In this document: positions 6,292-14,293 of the stretch, in pieces
Numbering within the stretch: position 1 is the first letter of the stretch
How the letters are laid out: each line of letters starts with the position of its first letter
IMG/VR virus record: IMGVR_UViG_3300010400_000031
Coordinates: 1 to 42,499 of that record
From: a virus
Direction: 5' to 3' (one strand)
DNA: 42,499 nt
Position numbers and translations under genes: made by a program
Notes under the pieces: model-generated
The model's input: only the letters and a program-made list of their open reading frames with translations
The model's database searches: none
What the model was told of the DNA's origin: nothing

Positions 6292-7053
6292 ATGCGGGAG
6301 AGAAAGTGGAAAGACGAGTTCTACGTCCGTGCGTACGAACTGGCGAAACAGGGGATGAAAGATAAAGCTATCGCCGACGCTTTCGACGTCGCGATTAGCT
6401 CGTTCATGGAGTGGGTGGAAAAGAAGCCGGCGCTGAAAGAGGCGCTGGAGAGAGGTAGAAAAAGCGGTGGAGGTGTAGCGGAGTTCAAGAAGTTCGTCGT
6501 AGGTAGACTCGATGCGGAAATGAAGGAGATGTTCGAGCGGATGGATTCCGACGACCCCCAGGTGCAAATAAAGGCGCTGGAGGCGACCCGGGATGCGACG
6601 ACGCGGCAGCGTCAGTACATGTTCCTGCACGCTTTCATCGCCAGTAACTTCGTCCTGACGGAGGCGGCCCGGAAGGCGGGGATCGAGTGGCACACGGTCA
6701 ACATGTGGTGCATCAGGGATAGGAAGTTCCGCAAGCTGATGGCTTCACTCCATCAAGCCAAGAAGGATTTCTTCGAGAGCGCTTTGATGGATCTCGTGAA
6801 GGCGCGGGACCCGGCGACGGTCCGGTTCGTGAACTCCACCGTCAACAGGGATAGGGGGTACGGGAAAGCGGTAGACGTTAACATCACCGGGAACGTCACC
6901 GTACAAAACACCATCTCGGCGGACGACCTGACGTACGAGCAGAAGAGGGAACTTCTCCACAAGTTACGCGAGCGCAAGACGCCCCGGCTGGAAGACAGGA
7001 CTTCACTAAATGAAGTTCAAGATGCGGAGGTCATCTCCGAACCGGTAGGGTAG
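6292..7053 (+). CDS. terS: Terminase small subunit-like DNA-binding protein
   Basis: This 253-residue protein carries two helix-turn-helix-like segments: residues near 10-45 (YELAKQGMKDKAIADAF, then ISSFMEWVEKKPALKEAL) and near 110-150 (ASNFVLTEAARKAGIEWHTV). The first pattern, 'G...DKAIADAFDV...F..W', is typical of phage terminase small subunits that recognise packaging DNA. The start at 6292 is preferred because AGGGGAG precedes it; an upstream ATG at 6190 has no good ribosome site. The C-terminal tail is charged and carries a copy of the 17-bp repeat read T-S-L-N-E-V. The large subunit is 4.1 kb downstream, an unusually large gap. Confidence 0.7.
   Translation: MRERKWKDEFYVRAYELAKQGMKDKAIADAFDVAISSFMEWVEKKPALKEALERGRKSGGGVAEFKKFVVGRLDAEMKEMFERMDSDDPQVQIKALEATRDATTRQRQYMFLHAFIASNFVLTEAARKAGIEWHTVNMWCIRDRKFRKLMASLHQAKKDFFESALMDLVKARDPATVRFVNSTVNRDRGYGKAVDVNITGNVTVQNTISADDLTYEQKRELLHKLRERKTPRLEDRTSLNEVQDAEVISEPVG
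7000..7016 (+). repeat. Dispersed 17-bp quasi-palindrome, intragenic
   Basis: ACTTCACTAAATGAAGT lies inside the end of the terminase small subunit gene and is read T-S-L-N-E-V. One base differs from the main form. Confidence 0.75.
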
Positions 7054-7055
7054 AA

Positions 7056-7098
7056 ACTTCACTGAATGAAGTCGGCGGGGGACTTCATTCAGTGAAGT
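7056..7098. repeat. Perfect inverted pair of the 17-bp repeat
   Basis: ACTTCACTGAATGAAGT (7056-7072) and its exact reverse complement (7082-7098) flank a 9-base GC-rich spacer. The RNA would form a 17-bp hairpin 3 bp after the upstream stop codon. It may terminate the upstream gene, bind a repressor as two operators, or both. Confidence 0.85.
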
Positions 7099-7133
7099 TC
7101 ATCTGGACTGTTGTTCACGGTATTCTTCATTCG

Positions 7134-7150
7134 ACTTCACTGAATGAAGT
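7134..7150 (+). repeat. Dispersed 17-bp quasi-palindrome
   Basis: A perfect copy of ACTTCACTGAATGAAGT lies in the gap before the DUF1559 gene. With the preceding CTTCATTC (7125-7132) it can form a further 8-bp hairpin. Confidence 0.8.
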
Positions 7151-7210
7151 ACATGAGTAAGATTATCGTGATTCGATATTTCTTCACGGGATCTTCACGA
7201 CATCAACACA

Positions 7211-7231
7211 TGTCACCCTGGTAGGATGACA
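7211..7231 (+). promoter_or_regulatory. Imperfect dyad before DUF1559 gene
   Basis: TGTCA-C-CCT and AGG-A-TGACA form an imperfect dyad around GGT, 30 bp before the ATG at 7261. It could be an operator or a leader hairpin. Together with the repeats at 7056-7150 it fills the 207-bp gap, and no gene is seen there. Confidence 0.4.
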
Positions 7232-7260
7232 CCTCGCCTAACAAATGCGGGGTGAATCCC

Positions 7261-8226
7261 ATGAAACGCAAGGCTTTTACGCTGATCGAACTCTTGGTGG
7301 TGATCGCCATCATCGCCATTTTGATCGGGCTACTTTTGCCCGCCATCCAGAAGGTAAGAGAAGCGGCCAGCCGGATGCGGTGCTTGAACAACATGCGGCA
7401 GGTGGGTTTGGCGCTGCACAACTACCACGACGCCAACATGAAGTTCCCCACCTCCGGGGAGGGCGTCACCAACGGCGTAAGCGTGTTCGCCACCAACTCG
7501 ACCTACACCTACCTCTTGCCGTACATCGAACAAGGTAATATAGCTAACGGGTTCAATTTGAACTTTGCCTACAACGATTCAAGAGCGCCCGGCAACCAGA
7601 CGGCCGCCAAGAACTCGGTTAACATCTTCCTGTGCCCCAGTAACCCCTACGCCTTTATCGACCCCCAAGGGTACGGCCGGGCCGACTACATGCCCATCGT
7701 CTCCACTAACATCGACCCCGCGACCGGCAAGCCGACCGCCGTCAAGGTCGAGGCCGGCATGCTCCGGTTGAACGGCTCGACCCTCACCGAATGCAGCGAC
7801 GGCACCAGCAACACCCTCGCCTTCGTGGAGGACGCCGGCAAGGTCCCCGAAGGGGTTACGGGAGGGATGCTCTCCAACTACATGGACACCAACTCGTTCG
7901 GGGTGGATAAATCCCCGACCGGGCGCAGGGTCCACACGCGCTGGGCGGAACCCGACATCGCCAATGGGATCTCCGGCCCTCCCAGCGGTCCCGACTACGG
8001 TTTGAAGGTCATCAACAACCACGCTTCACCCAAGGGCGGCCCCACCACCTGCCCCTGGACCGATAACAACTGCGGACCCAACGACGAGCCGTTCGGGTTC
8101 CACACCGGGGGGTGTTTGGGGGTGTGGGGAGATGGACACGCCTCCTTCATCCGTGATACGATCTCACCGGCGCTCATGCGCGCCCTGATCACCCCCAACG
8201 GAGGGGAGGTCGCCTCGATCGACTGA
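7261..8226 (+). CDS. DUF1559-type pseudopilin-like protein
   Basis: The 321-residue protein has a type IV pilin-like N terminus: basic KRKA, then the [14 protein letters not shown] core with Glu at mature position 5 and a 20-residue hydrophobic helix. Residues 36-60 ([17 protein letters not shown]) match the DUF1559 consensus, and the C terminus has H281-X9-D291-G292, the H-X9-DG motif of planctomycete prepilin-processing-associated proteins. These families are hugely expanded in Planctomycetes, where they are probably processed by a prepilin peptidase and surface-exposed. The ATG at 7261 has GGGGTGA before it. It is an independent unit behind three copies of the 17-bp repeat. A cellular origin is likely. 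Confidence 0.9.
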   Translation: MKRKAFTLIELLVVIAIIAILIGLLLPAIQKVREAASRMRCLNNMRQVGLALHNYHDANMKFPTSGEGVTNGVSVFATNSTYTYLLPYIEQGNIANGFNLNFAYNDSRAPGNQTAAKNSVNIFLCPSNPYAFIDPQGYGRADYMPIVSTNIDPATGKPTAVKVEAGMLRLNGSTLTECSDGTSNTLAFVEDAGKVPEGVTGGMLSNYMDTNSFGVDKSPTGRRVHTRWAEPDIANGISGPPSGPDYGLKVINNHASPKGGPTTCPWTDNNCGPNDEPFGFHTGGCLGVWGDGHASFIRDTISPALMRALITPNGGEVASID

Positions 8227-8239
8227 ACCGGAGGTCGCC

Positions 8240-8665
8240 GTGATAGTAGCGCAGGTGGAGGCCGTCGCGGGTAAGGCGACGGACAAGATGCTGGAGTACG
8301 GCGGCTTGGGCGTCGTCGTACTGATCCTGTTCGTGGTGCTGATCTTCATCTTCTACCTGTGCGCCAAGTACATGATCCCCTCTCTGATGGAGAAGTTCGC
8401 CGCCGACCAGAAGTGGTTTCAGGAGGAGATCAGGAGGCAGAGTCTGGACGCCGCCGTCCGCGAGGCCAAGCTCTACGAGGCGTTCGAGCTACGCTTCAGG
8501 GAGCAATCCGGGGCGTTCCTTGAAACCTTGCGCGAGAGCCACAAGAGGTTCTCCGAAGACCTCGCGGAGGTCAGGGATCAGGGGCGTGGCAACCTGACGC
8601 GGATCGAGGAGAGGATAACCTCGATCCACATGGCGATTACAAAAGGCATGCCTCCTCCGGTCTGA
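8240..8665 (+). CDS. Membrane-anchored coiled-coil protein
   Basis: The 141-residue product starts with GTG at 8240 (GGAGG upstream) and has one strong membrane helix at residues 22-43, followed by a charged helical region likely to form a coiled coil (residues 50-130). It lacks lysis-enzyme motifs. It lies 13 bp after the DUF1559 gene and probably shares its transcript. A holin-like or envelope-tethered role is possible but unproven. It resembles in layout the membrane/coiled-coil gene at 14294-14836. Confidence 0.75.
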   Translation: MIVAQVEAVAGKATDKMLEYGGLGVVVLILFVVLIFIFYLCAKYMIPSLMEKFAADQKWFQEEIRRQSLDAAVREAKLYEAFELRFREQSGAFLETLRESHKRFSEDLAEVRDQGRGNLTRIEERITSIHMAITKGMPPPV

Positions 8666-8671
8666 TAGGAT
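8657..8671 (+). promoter_or_regulatory. Late promoter candidate, paired motif copy 1
   Basis: CCGGTCTGATAGGAT contains an extended -10 form (TGA-TAGGAT, -10 at 8666-8671). The same 11-base core recurs at 10577, and in both places the -10 ends 28 bp before the start codon. No -35 box is evident. Confidence 0.45.
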
Positions 8672-8698
8672 GGTGGCAACTCTTGTAAGGAGAACCCC

Positions 8699-9226
8699 GT
8701 GGTCCCCGTACTCTACCGACAGATCACCAGCCTGGGCACGGCGCGCCCGCTGGGTTACCTGTGCTCGACCGTCACCTCCGAAACTATAGCCGCCGCCGGA
8801 TCCGGCTACCATCAGAACGACGTCATCACGGTGGCCGGCGGCACCTTCCTTATCCCGGCCACTTACAGGGTCACCTCGGTAGGCCCCAACGGCTCGGTCG
8901 CCTCCCTGGTGCGCACCAACTCCGGCAGCGCTACCACCAAGCCCTCAAACGCGGCGGCCACCACGGTAGCGCCCTCGGGCGGCACGGGGTTGACCCTCAC
9001 CTTGACTTGGGCCGATAACGTCGCCCCCGAAGGGGTCAGCGGCGCTGTCATCCAGGCCGAAGCGCAAGCGATCCGGTGGCGTGACGACGGCGGCACCCCG
9101 ACCGCCTCGGTCGGTCAGGTGATCGCGGCCGGCGACTCCATCACCTACGAGGGCGTCGGGCTATCGGCCATGCGGCTGATTGAAGCGGCCTCCGGCGGCA
9201 TCGCCAACATCACGTTCTACCGGTGA
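8699..9226 (+). CDS. Putative virion structural protein
   Basis: The 175-residue product starts with GTG 8699 (AAGGAG site). It is rich in Ser, Thr, Ala and Gly. The N-terminal part contains a GSGYHQNDVITVAGGTF repeat-like unit found in many phage tail and decoration proteins, followed by a low-complexity linker. The C-terminal part (QAIRWRDDGGTPTASVGQVI) resembles the capsid or tail decoration domain seen beside structural genes. It immediately precedes the SGNH esterase and may be an adaptor or decoration protein. The exact role is not settled. Confidence 0.65.
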   Translation: MVPVLYRQITSLGTARPLGYLCSTVTSETIAAAGSGYHQNDVITVAGGTFLIPATYRVTSVGPNGSVASLVRTNSGSATTKPSNAAATTVAPSGGTGLTLTLTWADNVAPEGVSGAVIQAEAQAIRWRDDGGTPTASVGQVIAAGDSITYEGVGLSAMRLIEAASGGIANITFYR

Positions 9227-9246
9227 TCCTCTAGCGGAGCCTCCTC

Positions 9247-10575
9247 ATGGGAATCTTCGGGAAGAAAATACGTCGATCGCTGCGGCCCGGAGGGGCGCTT
9301 GTCCCGTCCCGCTCCGGGGTATCTCTAGCCGGCGGTTTGCGGTTGGACATCAACCACCGCTCCGGCGGCGGCGCGGCCGTCTACACCCCGCCCTCCATCC
9401 CCGGTCTGCTGGCGCTGTACCGCTTCAACGAAGGGTCGGGATCTTCTCTGGTGGACTGGAGCGGTAACGCCCGCCACGGCACCCTGGTCGGCTCGCCCGC
9501 CTGGGGTACTCCGGGCGGACTGACCTGCACCGGCTCCCAGCGCGTGACGCTCCCCAACGCCGTGATGGCGACCTCCAAGACTCACATCTTCGTCTCCGGG
9601 CAGATGGGCGGGTCCTACCACACGTTCGCCGGCAGCAACGACGGCGGGGAACTTCTCCTCTTCCAGGCCACCGGAGCGCCGACCATTTTCAAGGCCGGCG
9701 TCGGCGCGACGACCGACACGACCGCGCCGGTCAAAGGCATCCAGATGGTCACGCTGATCACGTCGGCCACCGCCGCCAGTGATCGTCTTTATCAGCACAC
9801 CCAGGAGATGACCTACTCGAATCGGGGGTCAAGCTACGCCCACACGCGCACCACGCCGACGATCGGTAACGGCCTGACCTCCTTGTTTCCCGCCGCCGTG
9901 GCGCTCTACTACGCCGCGTTCTTCAGTATCGAGTTGGACACAACGCAACTAGCTACCTTGCAGGCGTCGATCCAATCGGACCTATCATCGTTCTGGGGTA
10001 TGGGGCGGCAGGTGATCGTGGACGGCAACTCCCTCTTGGAAGGCAGCGCCAACCCATCGACGCCGGACAAGCTCATCACCAAGTTGACGGCGCTCCTGCC
10101 GGTGAACGTCACCGTCACCCTCGTGGCGGCTTCGGGGCAGCAGACCTCTTCGATGGTGACGACCGGCCCCCGTAACGAGTATGACATCCGCCGCCCCAAG
10201 AACGTCTACATCTGCTGGGAGGGGACCAACGACCTGGCGCTGGGGAGCGTCTCCACCGCTACCGCTCACAATAACATCGCCGCCGTCTGCGCGGCGCAGC
10301 GCAACCGGGGCTGCAAGGTCGTGGTCGGCACCATCCTCCCGCGTACGGACGCCGGTACTTTTACGGAGGCCAACCGGCAGACCGTGAACACCTTGATCCG
10401 TAACAACTGGACGACCTACGCCGACGCGATTGCCGACTTCGATCTGGCCCCGACGATCGGCGCAGCGGGGGCGAATCTGACGGGAACCTACATCAACGAC
10501 AACGTCCATTTGGGGGCGACCGGCAACGACGCGGCGGCACCGATCCTGGGCACCGCCGTTAACTCCTTGTTGTGA
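9247..10575 (+). CDS. LamG-like plus SGNH/GDSL hydrolase, virion esterase
   Basis: The 442-residue protein has an N-terminal LamG-like beta-sandwich (residues 50-235, starting LLALYRFNEGSGSSLVDWSG) and a C-terminal SGNH hydrolase domain. The conserved blocks are visible: VDGNSLLEG with catalytic Ser262, Gly297 in SGQQTS, EGTNDLALG with Asn328, and DNVH with Asp418 and His421. The block I Asp of GDS is Asn261 here. Such domains deacetylate or cleave esters of surface polysaccharides, so this probably acts on host capsule or glycan during adsorption. GGAG precedes ATG 9247. Its position upstream of terminase is away from the fibres. Confidence 0.8.
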   Translation: MGIFGKKIRRSLRPGGALVPSRSGVSLAGGLRLDINHRSGGGAAVYTPPSIPGLLALYRFNEGSGSSLVDWSGNARHGTLVGSPAWGTPGGLTCTGSQRVTLPNAVMATSKTHIFVSGQMGGSYHTFAGSNDGGELLLFQATGAPTIFKAGVGATTDTTAPVKGIQMVTLITSATAASDRLYQHTQEMTYSNRGSSYAHTRTTPTIGNGLTSLFPAAVALYYAAFFSIELDTTQLATLQASIQSDLSSFWGMGRQVIVDGNSLLEGSANPSTPDKLITKLTALLPVNVTVTLVAASGQQTSSMVTTGPRNEYDIRRPKNVYICWEGTNDLALGSVSTATAHNNIAAVCAAQRNRGCKVVVGTILPRTDAGTFTEANRQTVNTLIRNNWTTYADAIADFDLAPTIGAAGANLTGTYINDNVHLGATGNDAAAPILGTAVNSLL

Positions 10576-10576
10576 C

Positions 10577-10591
10577 CCGGTCTGATAAAAT
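10577..10591 (+). promoter_or_regulatory. Late promoter candidate, paired motif copy 2
   Basis: CCGGTCTGATAAAAT carries TGA-TAAAAT as an extended -10 (10586-10591), 28 bp before the ATG at 10619. It matches the 8657 copy in 13 of 15 bases. Confidence 0.5.
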
Positions 10592-10618
10592 GCACGGTCA
10601 GGCCCCTGGAGGCTGATC

Positions 10619-10903
10619 ATGCGAAAGCCGCTGCCGTACGACCCCAACAAGCCCGAAGAGTTCCGCAACCCGGCGACCGAAACCGAACGAATCTACTCTG
10701 CCGAAGAGGCGGAGTTTTTGAAGGCGATGGACGCCTACCAACGGGCCAACGATAGATCGTTCCCCACCTGTAGCGAGGTGCTCGCCGTGGTGCGTGCGTT
10801 GGGCTACCGGAAGACCGCCGCGCCCGGACCCCTACCGATTTTCCGCCGCCACGATTACAGCGGCGACAAGGACGAGGAGGCGCGCGACGAGGCCGAAGGA
10901 TGA
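10619..10903 (+). CDS. Hypothetical helical protein
   Basis: The 94-residue product starts MRKPLPYDPNKPEEFRNPAT and contains the segment FPTCSEVLAVVRALGYRKTA, a pattern of a short winged or helical domain seen in small planctomycete proteins. A GGAGG site lies 6 bp before ATG 10619 and a candidate promoter at 10577-10591. It is followed by the 10942 membrane protein. No reaction or domain can be named. The SEV.AVVRALGYRK motif could bind nucleic acid or a partner protein, but that is speculation. Confidence 0.7.
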   Translation: MRKPLPYDPNKPEEFRNPATETERIYSAEEAEFLKAMDAYQRANDRSFPTCSEVLAVVRALGYRKTAAPGPLPIFRRHDYSGDKDEEARDEAEG

Positions 10904-10910
10904 CCTGCTA

Positions 10911-10923
10911 CACTGAATGAAGT
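10911..10923 (+). repeat. Dispersed 17-bp quasi-palindrome, partial
   Basis: CACTGAATGAAGT, 13 bases of the repeat, is followed by CGCCCGGG, the same flank found after the copy at 18703. It lies 19 bp before the next gene. Confidence 0.65.
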
Positions 10924-10941
10924 CGCCCGGGAGGTAGCGTC

Positions 10942-11148
10942 ATGCCGGGTATCGAAACGGTCCTACGAGTCCTGTTGCTTCTGGCCGGCTGCGGCCTGAT
11001 CTTCTGGATCATCTGGTGGGGTTGGACCAAGATCAACCCTCCGGAGCCGTTCAAGAAGGTAGGCGACGTGATCCTGATCATCGCGGCGGTCATCGTCCTC
11101 GTCAACATCGTGCTTATACTGATGGGGACGCATCCGATGAGGTTCTGA
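10942..11148 (+). CDS. Small membrane protein, two helices (holin-like)
   Basis: The 68-residue product has two hydrophobic helices at about residues 8-28 and 43-62, joined by a charged loop (KINPPEPFKK), and a short tail ending PMRF. Size and two-helix layout resemble class II holins, which time lysis by forming membrane lesions. No lysin gene lies beside it, so the call is by shape only. GGGAGG precedes the ATG. It ends 20 bp before the terminase large subunit. Confidence 0.65.
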   Translation: MPGIETVLRVLLLLAGCGLIFWIIWWGWTKINPPEPFKKVGDVILIIAAVIVLVNIVLILMGTHPMRF

Positions 11149-11167
11149 CGGAAACAGGAAAAAAGCC

Positions 11168-12694
11168 GTGACAATCCTCGAAAAATCGGGAAAAATCACC
11201 AGAAAGATCGAAAAAGCCGAGATGAAGGCATCTCGGCTCCCTCCGGCCGAATTCACCGAAGAGCAACTGTGTTCGGCGCTGTGCCGCGAATCGTTCTACG
11301 ATTTCGTACAGGAATTCTGGAGCGTGATCGTCCCCGAAGAGGCCGTGTGGAACTGGCACATCAAGTTCATCTGCGACGAACTCCAGCAAATGGCCGAAAG
11401 GGTCTTCAAAGGGCTGCCCAAGGAGCATGATTTAACCGTCAACGTCTCCCCGGGTTCCTCCAAGACCCTGATCCTCTCCATCATGTTCCCCGCCTGGGTG
11501 TGGACGCGGATGCGCACCGCGCGCATCATCACCGCCTCCTACTCCTATGACATTGCGGTCGCCTCCTCGCTCAAGTCACGCGACTTGATCGAGAGCGAAA
11601 AGTACCGCGCTCTGTTCCCGGAGGTGCAACTCCGCGAGGATCAGAACGCCAAGAACCACTACATGACCAAGATGGGCGGCGAGCGCTACGCCTTCGGCAT
11701 CGGCGGCGCTGTCACCGGTAAGCACGCCCACTTCATCATCGTCGATGACCCCTTGAACCCCTCGCAAGCGTTCTCGTCGGCCGAACTCCAGGCGACCAAC
11801 CGCTGGATGGAGGAAACCCTCCCGTCGCGTAAGGTCAACAAACTGGTCACCCCGACCATCCTCATCATGCAACGCCTCGCCGAGAACGACCCCACGGGCG
11901 TCCGGCTGGAGAAGGCGCATAAACTGCCGCACCGGCTGATCTGCCTGCCGGCCGAACTGGCCGAGAACATCTCCCCGCCGGAGTGCCGCCGCTACTACGT
12001 TGACGGTTTGATGGACCCCGTGCGACTGCCCTACGAGGTCTTGCAGGAGATCGAGGAGACGCAGGGGTCCTTCGTCCTGGCCAGCCAGTACGGGCAGAGT
12101 CCGATCCCTCGCGGCGGCTTGATGTTCATGACCCACAAGTTGATCATCGAGAAGCCGCCCAAGCGGTTCAAGAAACTCATCCGCGCCTGGGATAAGGCCG
12201 GCACGGCCGGAGGCGGCAACTACACCGTCGGCGTCAAGATGGGTGAGGACTACGACGGTCACTACTGGGTGCTCCACGTCGTCAGGGGACAGTGGGATTC
12301 GGGCGCTCGCGAGCGCATCATCCGCGAGACGGCGAAAGAGGACGGACGCGGCGTCGAGATCGTGGTCGAGGAAGAACCCGGCTCCGGCGGCAAGCAGAGC
12401 GCCCAGGGGTCGGTCCGCAACTTGGCCGGCTTCCGCGTCCGCGCCCACAAGGTCGGCAAATCCGACGGCGACAAGGAGCAGCGCGCCGACGCCTTTTCCG
12501 CCCAGGTCAACGTCGGCAACGTCTACCTCGCCAAGGCCCCGTGGAACGAGGCGTTCATTCACGAAATGAAGTTCTTCCCGCGCTCCAAGCACAAGGATCA
12601 GGTGGACGCCGCCTCCTCCGCGTTCAACCACGTCGCCGTCGTCAAGCGCATCGCGGGCGGTCGCAGCGTCCGCAACAAGCTGACCGGCCTGTAG
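11168..12694 (+). CDS. terL: Terminase large subunit
   Basis: The 508-residue protein has the ATPase then nuclease layout of phage packaging motors. A Walker A-like loop occurs at residues 93-100 (VSPGSSKT), where the usual G before K is Ser, and Walker B is FIIVDD (189-194). Motif III-like residues follow in the segment with TPTILIMQRL. The C-terminal nuclease begins near AWDKAGTAGG, with the first metal-binding Asp. It cuts and pumps DNA into proheads together with the portal. GTG 11168 is taken as start (CAGGA upstream); ATG 11222 is an alternative. The portal gene follows after 52 bp. Confidence 0.9.
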   Translation: MTILEKSGKITRKIEKAEMKASRLPPAEFTEEQLCSALCRESFYDFVQEFWSVIVPEEAVWNWHIKFICDELQQMAERVFKGLPKEHDLTVNVSPGSSKTLILSIMFPAWVWTRMRTARIITASYSYDIAVASSLKSRDLIESEKYRALFPEVQLREDQNAKNHYMTKMGGERYAFGIGGAVTGKHAHFIIVDDPLNPSQAFSSAELQATNRWMEETLPSRKVNKLVTPTILIMQRLAENDPTGVRLEKAHKLPHRLICLPAELAENISPPECRRYYVDGLMDPVRLPYEVLQEIEETQGSFVLASQYGQSPIPRGGLMFMTHKLIIEKPPKRFKKLIRAWDKAGTAGGGNYTVGVKMGEDYDGHYWVLHVVRGQWDSGARERIIRETAKEDGRGVEIVVEEEPGSGGKQSAQGSVRNLAGFRVRAHKVGKSDGDKEQRADAFSAQVNVGNVYLAKAPWNEAFIHEMKFFPRSKHKDQVDAASSAFNHVAVVKRIAGGRSVRNKLTGL

Positions 12695-12746
12695 CGTCAT
12701 GTCGGCGTTTTGGCTACGATGAGGCAACCTTCGAGAAACGTCGAAA

Positions 12747-14282
12747 ATGAAGAGAAAACTCACGACGAATCAGGCGAAATACCTCATCAACGAGGCATTA
12801 TCGATTATTTCCCGTCAGGCGTACCTTTCGGGACGTCGCGACGACCCGCGCTACGACCTCGATAAGGAGTGCGGTTACAACCCCCAACCCGACATCACGG
12901 ACTTCTGCGAGAAGTACCGCCGCAGCGGGTTGGCGCGCCGCGTCGTCAACATCTTCCCGTACGAATGTTTCGCTGTTGATCCGATCATTTACGAGACGGA
13001 GCGGCCCCGTGATACGTTGTTCGAGAAGGGCTACAAGGCGCTGATCGAGCGCCCCGGCTGCAACCCCAACCACTACTACCAGCGGATCGACGCGCTGTCG
13101 GGCAAGGGGACGTTCGGCGCGCTCCTCTACGGCTTCGACGACTCCAAACCGCTCGACACCATCGTGGACGGGCTGGACGAGTCGGGCGCATCGGTAGGCA
13201 GCCCCAAGGGTCGCAAGCTCCTCTACCTCCGCGCCTTCGACGAATCGGCCGCTGCCGTCAGTCAGATCCAGAGCGACCCCAGCAACCCCCGCTTCGGCTA
13301 CCCCCAGTTCTATGAGCTAACCTTTCAGGACGTGACCAACACCAACCTGACCAGGGTCCGCCAATCCAAGGTCCACTGGTCGCGGGTGCTGCACGTCGCC
13401 GAGACGGAGGAGATGTCGGAGATCTACGCGACCCCGCGCCTTGAGCCGGTGTTCGACCGGATCACCGACGACCGCAAGTTGCTGGGGTCCGACGCGGAGG
13501 GCTACCGCAAGCAGGCGTTTCCGGGCATCGCCATCAAGACCGACCCGCGCTGGATCGAGGCGGGCGGCTCCGAAGTCGATCAGGACTCGATTGATGAAGA
13601 GATGTTGAAATTCATGGATGGACTCCAGCATTACATCTCGCTCGTCGGGTTGGAAGCTGATACCCTGACTACACAGGTGTCGGACCCCACACCACACCTG
13701 ATGGTCCAGTGGACTTCCATCTCGATCGCACTGGGGATCCCGCTACGAATCCTCATGGGCAGCGAGCAGGCCAAGCTGGCCTCTGGTCAAGACATGAAGT
13801 CTTGGAACCGCCGTCTATCGCGGCGGCAGACCAAGTATCTCACCCCCAAGCTGATCCGGCCCTTCGTGGACCGTCTTATTGCTGTCGGAGTCATCCCACC
13901 GCCGAAGCTCAGGAACGCCGACGGGACTTACAAGTACGAGGTGTTCTGGCCGGACATCAACATGCCGGACGAGGACGAGAGGTCGGTCATCGCCGACCGC
14001 AACGCCGCCTGCTTCCAGAAGTACGTCCAGTCGGAGGCGTACAAGTTCGTGCAGTTCTCCGACTGGCTGCGGTTCTTCATGGGCCGCACCGAAGCCGAAA
14101 TCCTTCAGATCATGGAGAACATCAAGAAGCCGCCGGAGATCGAGTTCGAGGCCCAGGCGGTCAGGATCGCCAAGATGGCTCCGAAAGTCCCGCCCGGGGG
14201 TACTCCAAAAGTCAAAAAATCCGGCGACAGTGGCGTTGCCGGGAAGCCGCCGTCGGACGTCAGGGCGAGCGCCGGCAAATAA
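12747..14282 (+). CDS. Portal protein (DUF1073-like)
   Basis: The 511-residue protein follows the terminase and has the hallmarks of a phage portal of the DUF1073 type: FCEKYRRSGLARRVVNIFP near residue 52, the segment QWTSISIALGIPLRILMG near 325, then ASGQDMKSWNRRL, and a C-terminal helical region ending in a Pro/Gly/Lys-rich tail. The portal forms the dodecameric ring at one capsid vertex. The ribosome site is weak (GAGAAACG). It is followed by a membrane/coiled-coil gene and the two receiver genes rather than by the usual capsid gene cluster. Confidence 0.85.
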   Translation: MKRKLTTNQAKYLINEALSIISRQAYLSGRRDDPRYDLDKECGYNPQPDITDFCEKYRRSGLARRVVNIFPYECFAVDPIIYETERPRDTLFEKGYKALIERPGCNPNHYYQRIDALSGKGTFGALLYGFDDSKPLDTIVDGLDESGASVGSPKGRKLLYLRAFDESAAAVSQIQSDPSNPRFGYPQFYELTFQDVTNTNLTRVRQSKVHWSRVLHVAETEEMSEIYATPRLEPVFDRITDDRKLLGSDAEGYRKQAFPGIAIKTDPRWIEAGGSEVDQDSIDEEMLKFMDGLQHYISLVGLEADTLTTQVSDPTPHLMVQWTSISIALGIPLRILMGSEQAKLASGQDMKSWNRRLSRRQTKYLTPKLIRPFVDRLIAVGVIPPPKLRNADGTYKYEVFWPDINMPDEDERSVIADRNAACFQKYVQSEAYKFVQFSDWLRFFMGRTEAEILQIMENIKKPPEIEFEAQAVRIAKMAPKVPPGGTPKVKKSGDSGVAGKPPSDVRASAGK

Positions 14283-14293
14283 GGAGCTACCTC

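Noticed and set aside
11576-12763. Long leftward frame opposite terL (395 codons)
   Set aside because: Antisense shadow of a GC-rich gene; no ribosome site and the terL frame has clear motifs.
13709-14293. Upstream extension of the 14294 membrane/coiled-coil gene
   Set aside because: It overlaps the portal in another frame and lacks a ribosome site; ATG 14294 has AAGGAG.
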